A program made the translations under genes and the position numbers. A DNA stretch of 20,624 nucleotides, from contig CAJOEQ010000025.1 in the NCBI GenBank assembly GCA_905233515.1, forward strand, positions 1 to 20,624. Reading direction: 5' to 3'. The notes beneath the pieces were generated by a model. It searched no databases and was not told the DNA's origin. It was given only the letters and a program-made list of their open reading frames with translations. Every line of letters begins with the position of its first letter. Within the stretch, counting starts at the first letter, position 1. Below are positions 15,985-20,624 of the stretch, piece after piece. This DNA is from an uncultured Synergistales bacterium. Its GTDB lineage: Bacteria; Synergistota; Synergistia; Synergistales; Aminobacteriaceae.

Positions 15985-16653
15985 ATGAATGCACTAGAAA
16001 TTTTTGACAGAATCAATAACGCCCGCGCTAAATCAGGACGTGAAAGCGAAAAAATTTATTTCGTTGCAGTAAGTAAGACTCGCACTATTCAAGAAATGCA
16101 GGAGGCCGAAAAATTTTCATGCATTGATTTTTTCGGTGAGAATCGAGTTCAGGAGGCCGCGCAAAAATTTTCTAATTATGGAGAAAAGCGAATCCCTTGG
16201 CGTTTAATCGGACATCTTCAAACAAATAAAGCCCGCAAAGCACTTGAAATTTTTGATTATATTGACTCGGTTGACTCGATTGACTTAGCAAATAAATTAA
16301 ATCGCATTGCCTCAGAAATTGGCCGAGTTGTGAAAATTTTAATTGAAGTAAATACTTCAGGTGAAGGAGTCGCTCCTGAAAATTTCTCAAGTTTATTAGA
16401 CTCTGTAATGAACTTAAAAAATTTATATCTTGAAGGTTTGATGACAGTAGGGCCCATTACTGACAGTGAGAGAGAGACTCGCTCTGCATTTGCTCATTTA
16501 CGGGAATTGAGAGACCGCGCAAAAATTTCTACAGGTTTAAATTTGCCCGTTTTATCTATGGGAATGAGCGGCGATTTTGAGTCCGCAATTTTAGAAGGTT
16601 CTACAATGGTAAGAATCGGGACTCTTTTATTCGGCGCGAGAAATTATGCGTAA
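15985..16653 (+). CDS. yggS: YggS family pyridoxal-phosphate homeostasis protein
   Basis: Single-domain PLP-binding protein of the alanine racemase-like fold type III, needed for balanced vitamin B6 and amino acid pools but without a known catalytic reaction. The PLP lysine is Lys31 in VAVSKTR. FFGENRVQEAAQKF, WRLIGHLQTNKARKA and the closing SMGMSGDFESAILEGSTMVRIG are family signatures, and 222 aa is normal. It begins 10 bases after the HlyD-like stop with only a weak ribosome-binding site. The position next to sepF matches the ylmE-sepF neighbourhood of many Gram-positive and related bacteria, but a promoter separates the two here. Confidence 0.96.
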   Translation: MNALEIFDRINNARAKSGRESEKIYFVAVSKTRTIQEMQEAEKFSCIDFFGENRVQEAAQKFSNYGEKRIPWRLIGHLQTNKARKALEIFDYIDSVDSIDLANKLNRIASEIGRVVKILIEVNTSGEGVAPENFSSLLDSVMNLKNLYLEGLMTVGPITDSERETRSAFAHLRELRDRAKISTGLNLPVLSMGMSGDFESAILEGSTMVRIGTLLFGARNYA

Positions 16654-16674
16654 AATTTCACAAGGCTTGAAATA

Positions 16675-16702
16675 TTGTGATATATTTATGAGCAAATATA
16701 AT
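16675..16702 (+). promoter_or_regulatory. promoter for the sepF-divIVA-recG-recX run
   Basis: TTGTGA (16675-16680), a 16-base spacer and a perfect TATAAT (16697-16702) precede sepF. An overlapping alternative is the extended -10 TGATATATT at 16678-16686. TTGTGA is also the right arm of a perfect 6-bp inverted repeat with TCACAA at 16658-16663, 11 bases apart, which could bind a regulator. Confidence 0.5.
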
Positions 16703-16714
16703 TTTATTATAAAT

Positions 16715-16722
16715 TAGGAGGA
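16715..16722 (+). promoter_or_regulatory. ribosome-binding site fixing the sepF start
   Basis: AGGAGGAG is the strongest Shine-Dalgarno sequence in the window. It is 9 bases before TTG 16732, touches GTG 16723 (impossible) and is 18 from ATG 16741 (too far), so TTG 16732 is the start. Confidence 0.85.
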
Positions 16723-16731
16723 GTGTTTAAC

Positions 16732-17151
16732 TTGAATATAATGCGCTGGTTCGGATTTGACAACGATGATGACTACGACGACGATGACGACTACCAAGAC
16801 GAAAAACGCAGCAGACCCGCAAAATCTTCAGCAAGACGTGAAGGAAATTCAAGAATACCCGGAAATTCTACACCTGGAAAATTAATTTTATTCAGGGGTG
16901 TCGCCTCAGACAATGAAAGAAAGAGACTCCGGGAAGCATTAATTAACGGTGCTATGGTATTAATCGACCTTCACGAGCTTTCACCGATGGAATATGAAGA
17001 GAGCGGCAAAGATTTTGTTAAATTCATGGGCGGCGTAGTCTTCGGTATAAATGGAATGATTATTCCTATGGTAGAGACTGCACAGTATTTATTAACACCT
17101 AAACCCGATATGTTTGAGGCTTGGCCGGAGGAGAGAGAGTCAAATGAGTGA
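16732..17151 (+). CDS. sepF: cell division protein SepF
   Basis: SepF tethers FtsZ filaments to the membrane and bundles them at the division site. The protein from TTG 16732 is 139 aa. The first residues, MNIMRWFGF, form the short amphipathic membrane-binding helix. A strikingly acidic linker follows (eleven D within about 15 residues), then a basic Ser/Arg-rich stretch. The C-terminal SepF domain, about 48-130, contains KLILFRGVASDNERKRLREA, INGAMVLIDLHEL and DFVKFMGGVVFGINGMI. The last codons overlap divIVA by 8 bases, so the two are translationally coupled. Together they suggest a Gram-positive-like Z-ring membrane anchor in a diderm cell. Very confident in the identity. Confidence 0.95.
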   Translation: MNIMRWFGFDNDDDYDDDDDYQDEKRSRPAKSSARREGNSRIPGNSTPGKLILFRGVASDNERKRLREALINGAMVLIDLHELSPMEYEESGKDFVKFMGGVVFGINGMIIPMVETAQYLLTPKPDMFEAWPEERESNE

Positions 17152-17884
17152 TTTACTTACTGCAAAAGATGTAGAAGTCAAAGTATTTAAAAAAGTTAGA
17201 TTCGGCGGTTATTCTGTTCCTGAAGTTGAAGATTTCTTGAATCAAGTAGCCGACGATTTAGAGGCTTATACTATGCAGCTTGACGAGAAAGACGCGCGTA
17301 TTCAAGAGCTTGAATCTTTCGTAAAGAAGCAGGAGGGCATGAATGACGCTATAAAAGATGCGTTAATTCTCGCAAAGAAAGCAGCACAGGAACTCGAAGA
17401 CAAGGCAAAAGCTAACACAGAAAAATTAATAGCCGACGCTAAAGCCGAAGCCGAGAAAATTACTTCAGAAGCAGAGACTAAAGCAGCCGAACGAATTTCA
17501 GAAGCTGACAGCAAAGCAACTGATATACTTATGAAGGCTAAAAACTCAGCTGATGACATAATTCAAGCCTCACAGGATAAACGCGCAAAAGCTGAACAGA
17601 GCCGCGCAAATATTGAACAGGAATTAGAATCACGTAGACGTGACGCAGAAGATAGAGCCGATGACATTCTAGCAAATGCCCGAGCCGAAGCACGTAGAAT
17701 AATCGGTGAAGCACAAAAAGAAGTCGAAAGCTATACCGAGCAAATAAAATTTTTAAGCCTGCAAAAACAGGAATTTGTGAAAAATACAGCGTCATTATTA
17801 TTTGATTTCGGCAAAATAATAGATCACGCTCAACAGGAAATAGACGCAGAAACAGGAGATATACAAGACGACTCAGCAAATTAA
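17144..17884 (+). CDS. divIVA: DivIVA family cell-division/polarity protein
   Basis: DivIVA coiled-coil proteins sense negatively curved membrane and organise poles and septa. Residues 1 to about 55 hold the conserved membrane-binding domain: LLTAKDVEVKVFKKVRFGGYS, with the RFGGYS loop, then EVEDFLNQVADDLEAY. From about 55 to 220 the protein is an almost continuous Ala/Glu/Lys-rich coiled coil with EA-repeats, and a short acidic tail ends it (246 aa). The start is ATG 17144 because GGAGGAGAGAG lies just upstream and MSDLLTAKDVEVKVF is the usual opening; a TTG at 17114 in the same frame would start inside sepF without a ribosome-binding site. The gene overlaps sepF by 8 bases and its TAA touches the recG coding frame. 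Confidence 0.93.
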   Translation: MSDLLTAKDVEVKVFKKVRFGGYSVPEVEDFLNQVADDLEAYTMQLDEKDARIQELESFVKKQEGMNDAIKDALILAKKAAQELEDKAKANTEKLIADAKAEAEKITSEAETKAAERISEADSKATDILMKAKNSADDIIQASQDKRAKAEQSRANIEQELESRRRDAEDRADDILANARAEARRIIGEAQKEVESYTEQIKFLSLQKQEFVKNTASLLFDFGKIIDHAQQEIDAETGDIQDDSAN

Positions 17885-19937
17885 TCAAGTTGTTAGATTA
17901 AGTTCTCCCGTTGAAATCCTTGAGGGTATTGGCTCAAAGAAGGCCGGTGCTTTATATCGGCTGGGAATCTCTACGCTTGAGGATTTATTTTATTTTCTCC
18001 CTAGACGTTATGAAGATAGGCGCGTAATCTCAAAAATTAATACTTTATCGCCCGGAAATTTTTATTCGATAATTGCCAAAGTCTTAGATACCCGCTTAAG
18101 ACCCGGCAGGACTGAAGCATTATTATCTGATGATACAGGGAAGGTAATAGCCTCATGGTTCAGCGAGAAAATTATAAAATTTATTCACAAGGGAATGACT
18201 CTAGCGATTTGCGGTGCAATTGATAATAATTTCTTGACTCCGCGTTTTACTCATCCTGAATTTGAAATCTTAAACGAGGACTCGCAAGCGTCTTCTATAA
18301 TCGGCAAAATATTCCCCGTCTATCACGCAAATTCTGACATGCCGCAAAAAACTTTACGCAAATTAATTAATTCAGTCGTCAATAAATATGCGTCTAAATG
18401 CCTTATTGAGTTTTTGCCCGAGAAAATTTTATCTCACTATGGAATGATGACTCTTTCTGAAGCAGTTAGAAATATTCACATGCCCAGTGACTCACATGAT
18501 TATATTCGCGCAAGAAATAGACTCGCTTTTGACGAATTATTTTTATTGCAGTCAGGTATCATAATGCGCCGTCAAAAATTTTCAGGTCATAATAACTCGC
18601 AATCACTCAAGCCCGGGGCAAATTATAATAAATTCCTGCAAAATCTCACGTTTAAATTAACAAGTTCTCAGGAATTAGCTATAAATGAAATTCTTGACGA
18701 CTTAGCAAAAAATACTCCCATGAATAGACTTTTACAGGGCGATGTCGGATCCGGCAAAACTTTAGTCGCATTTGCTGCTATGTTAGCATGTGTTGACTCA
18801 GGTTATCAGGCGGCATTAATGGCACCTACTGAAATTTTAGCGTGGCAGCATTACGAGAAATTGCGCAAAACTTTAGAGCCTCTTGGCCTGAAAGCAGGTT
18901 TATTAATTGGCAGCTTGAAATCTTCAGAACGTAATCAAATTTTAGCGGGGCTTGCTGATGGAAGTATAAATATAATTGTCGGGACTCATTCAATTTTTGC
19001 GGAACGTGTAAATTTTTCTAATCTTGCGCTTGTTATAGTCGACGAACAGCACAGATTCGGAGTCGTGCAGAGAAATAATTTAATTTCTAAAGGTTTGAGT
19101 CCTCATGTTTTAGCAATGACGGCGACTCCAATTCCTAGAACGCTTATAATGTCGATTTACGGCGATTTAGAAGTCTCTTCACTCCACGAACTACCGCCCG
19201 GACGTAAACGAATTAACACGATTTCTTTTGCTCCTGTTCAATATAGAAAAGTTTTAGAATTAATTCACGAGGCCATTTCACGAAATGAGCAAATTTACTG
19301 GGTCTGCCCGTTGATTGATGAGAATGACGAGAAGGATTTAAGCGCGGTTACTGTGATTTACGAGAAATTAAAAAATTTATTGCCCGATTTAAATATTGCT
19401 ATTTTACATGGAAAATTGAGTCCTGATATAAAATCTCAAGTTATGCAGGATTTTTCTGACGGGCGAATTAATTTACTTGTCGCTACAGTCGTCATAGAAG
19501 TCGGAGTCGATGTTCCTAACGCCACGATTATAATAATTCAGGATGCCGGGCAATTTGGACTCGCACAATTACATCAATTAAGAGGCCGAGTCGGTCGAGG
19601 GAAGGCACAAAGCACTTGCATATTACTTGAAGGACGCAATATAACACCTGAAGGGAAGGCGCGAATCACAGCAATGATAAATATTTCTGACGGCTTTAAA
19701 CTATCTGAACAGGATTTATTACAGCGCGGGCCGGGGGAATTTTGCGGGACTCGTCAACACGGAGTAACGGACTTTCACGCGGCTGATTTAATCAGGGACG
19801 AAAAAATTTTATTGTTAGCTCGCGACGAAGCAAGAAATTTAATGAGACAAGATATAAATTTAGACTCTGAGCCGGCATTAAAGCACGAAATTTTTAGGAG
19901 GTTAGGCAGGGTATTAGAGCTTGCTATTACATCATGA
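17880..19937 (+). CDS. recG: ATP-dependent DNA helicase RecG, start codon noncanonical or lost
   Basis: RecG remodels stalled forks and branch-migrates Holliday junctions. Conserved protein begins upstream of the first ATG (18195): in the same frame, SSPVEILEGIGSKKAGALYRL, LFYFLPRRYEDRR and the wedge-domain strand VLDTRLRPGRTEALL are all readable from about 17883. Starting at ATT 17880 gives 685 aa, close to E. coli's 693. Between the in-frame TAG at 17841-17843 and this region there is no ATG, GTG or TTG; ATT 17880 overlaps the divIVA stop as ATTAA, in the place where an ATGA overlap would be expected. Walker A is GDVGSGKT (about 287), Walker B DEQH (about 388), and motif VI QLHQLRGRVGRG. 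Its stop overlaps the recX start by 4 bases. Identity is certain; the exact start is not. Confidence 0.93.
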   Translation: MNQVVRLSSPVEILEGIGSKKAGALYRLGISTLEDLFYFLPRRYEDRRVISKINTLSPGNFYSIIAKVLDTRLRPGRTEALLSDDTGKVIASWFSEKIIKFIHKGMTLAICGAIDNNFLTPRFTHPEFEILNEDSQASSIIGKIFPVYHANSDMPQKTLRKLINSVVNKYASKCLIEFLPEKILSHYGMMTLSEAVRNIHMPSDSHDYIRARNRLAFDELFLLQSGIIMRRQKFSGHNNSQSLKPGANYNKFLQNLTFKLTSSQELAINEILDDLAKNTPMNRLLQGDVGSGKTLVAFAAMLACVDSGYQAALMAPTEILAWQHYEKLRKTLEPLGLKAGLLIGSLKSSERNQILAGLADGSINIIVGTHSIFAERVNFSNLALVIVDEQHRFGVVQRNNLISKGLSPHVLAMTATPIPRTLIMSIYGDLEVSSLHELPPGRKRINTISFAPVQYRKVLELIHEAISRNEQIYWVCPLIDENDEKDLSAVTVIYEKLKNLLPDLNIAILHGKLSPDIKSQVMQDFSDGRINLLVATVVIEVGVDVPNATIIIIQDAGQFGLAQLHQLRGRVGRGKAQSTCILLEGRNITPEGKARITAMINISDGFKLSEQDLLQRGPGEFCGTRQHGVTDFHAADLIRDEKILLLARDEARNLMRQDINLDSEPALKHEIFRRLGRVLELAITS

Positions 19938-20350
19938 ATGATTTATTAAATGAAATACGCGAAAAATTTTTTAATTATTTGCTGAGAAGGCCAAGCACTA
20001 ACTCACAGGCTTATGAATTCTTGAAGCGTCAAAAACTTTCAGATTCACAAATAAATTTTTTGATTCGTGAAGCAAATGAGTCGGCTTTAATTGATGATCT
20101 AGCTTATTCGCAATTATTTATCGACGGCCATTTATCATGGGGGAATGCAAAAATTTTCTATGAACTCGAATCGCGTGGAGTCTCGCGTGAAATTATTGAC
20201 GAGGCTTTAAATCTTTCACAAGATGAGATCTCGCGCGCTAGGGATATAGCAGAAACTTGGAGAAGTTCGGGACTCGATGACAGAAAAATTTTAACCCGGC
20301 TTAGGAGTCGCGGTTTCTCCGGCCGGGCTGTTAGAGCTGCTTTTGAGTGA
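19934..20350 (+). CDS. recX: RecX family regulatory protein
   Basis: Small all-helical protein that modulates RecA filaments. The 138-aa sequence shows the three-helix repeats of RecX: LLRRPSTNSQAYEFLKRQKLS, ALIDDLAYSQLFIDGHLSWG and ELESRGVSREIIDEAL, ending KILTRLRSRGFSGRAVRAAFE. The ATG overlaps the recG stop (ATGA), so it is co-translated with the helicase. RecX is usually found next to recA; pairing with recG keeps it in a recombination context. It ends 2 bases before the stop of the convergent gene, leaving no room for a separate terminator. Confidence 0.88.
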   Translation: MNDLLNEIREKFFNYLLRRPSTNSQAYEFLKRQKLSDSQINFLIREANESALIDDLAYSQLFIDGHLSWGNAKIFYELESRGVSREIIDEALNLSQDEISRARDIAETWRSSGLDDRKILTRLRSRGFSGRAVRAAFE

Positions 20351-20352
20351 TA

Positions 20353-20624
20353 TTATTCGAATAACTCGGAAATTATATCTTGTACACGTTCGATTTTATT
20401 AGCTTTGATTACGTTACTTCCGCAGAAAAATAAACCCGTCTCCCAGTTTCCGACCTGTGCATCAACAAGAGCCGCCGCTATACAAAAAGTTTCTTTTGTT
20501 TTCCTGTATTTGCAGTGAGTCAAGCAATTTGCAAAACACGGCTTACTTTCTACAGTTCCATCAAGATATTTTGCTACGAACGGATTTTTTATTGCCCGCC
20601 CCGGTAATCCTGCAGGACTGTTAA
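20353..20624 (-). CDS. nitronate monooxygenase / YrpB-like NAD(P)H-dependent flavin oxidoreductase, C-terminal part
   Basis: The minus strand is open from the window edge to a TAA at 20355-20353, giving about 90 C-terminal residues. SPAGLPGRAIKNPFV at the visible start, LFFCGSNVIKANKIERV near the end and the preceding AALVDAQVGNWETG match the C-terminal part of the 2-nitropropane dioxygenase/nitronate monooxygenase flavoprotein family (FMN-binding TIM barrel). A cysteine cluster (C-x3-C-x3-C, then a further Cys) lies between, as in several anaerobe members. FabK-type enoyl reductases share the fold and cannot be excluded from this fragment. It converges on recX with a 2-base gap. Confidence 0.8.
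   Translation of the reverse strand, partial: NSPAGLPGRAIKNPFVAKYLDGTVESKPCFANCLTHCKYRKTKETFCIAAALVDAQVGNWETGLFFCGSNVIKANKIERVQDIISELFE

Noticed and set aside
17302..17888. Antisense open frames within divIVA
   Set aside because: They mirror the Ala/Glu-rich coiled-coil codons on the other strand and have no ribosome-binding sites or recognisable domains.
20280..20360. Bidirectional terminator between recX and the convergent gene
   Set aside because: The stops are 2 bases apart and I found no GC-rich hairpin followed by a T run.
1..20624. Prophage, insertion sequence, integron or defence island
   Set aside because: No transposase, integrase, capsid, toxin-antitoxin or restriction gene is readable on either strand, and no flanking duplications were seen.

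Overview
The window is AT-rich bacterial chromosome (by eye below 40% G+C), densely packed and almost entirely on the + strand. The mix of genes suggests a diderm outside the Proteobacteria: an HtrB/LpxL-type lipid A acyltransferase implies an outer membrane with LPS, while SepF and DivIVA are Firmicutes-style division proteins. That mix, and the order HlyD-like / yggS / sepF / divIVA / recG, fits best with a low-GC, gut-type Synergistota (Synergistaceae) lineage. This placement is inference from gene content; no rRNA is present.

Layout. 1-1976: 3' part of polA, with a +1 reading-frame change between the 5'-nuclease and polymerase regions. 2061-3716: membrane-anchored SurA/PpiD-like foldase with a long repetitive acidic tail. 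3747-6944: carB, closed by a strong terminator. 7011-7180: a minus-strand tRNA-Ser(UGA) with its own promoter and terminator. 7212-8252: an orphan citC. 8253-8612: a gene-free stretch with an extended -10 promoter candidate, eight perfect copies of a 7-bp repeat and a terminator. 8613-9438: a frame-broken FkbM methyltransferase. 9505-10869: a MATE exporter with a good promoter inside an inverted repeat.

10937-16653 is one long run: tyrS, a glycosyltransferase-like protein, a frame-broken lpxL-type acyltransferase, queD, folE2, a frame-broken HlyD-like protein and yggS, many with ATGA overlaps or gaps of only a few bases. A new promoter then drives sepF-divIVA-recG-recX, whose members overlap. 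The window ends in the 3' part of a convergent minus-strand nitronate monooxygenase-like gene.

Functionally the region is mostly housekeeping: DNA repair and replication (polA, recG, recX), division-site and polar organisation (sepF, divIVA), pyrimidine/arginine precursor supply (carB), tRNA charging, pteridine or queuosine precursor synthesis (folE2 then queD), PLP homeostasis (yggS) and envelope assembly (foldase, acyltransferase, glycosyltransferase). I see no phage, transposon, CRISPR array or defence system. The unusual features are four genes whose frame changes all have the same phase, a recG with no ordinary start codon, a shortened active-site loop in FolE2, the heptamer array in a possible short transcript, and a strong excess of GACTC/GAGTC across the window.
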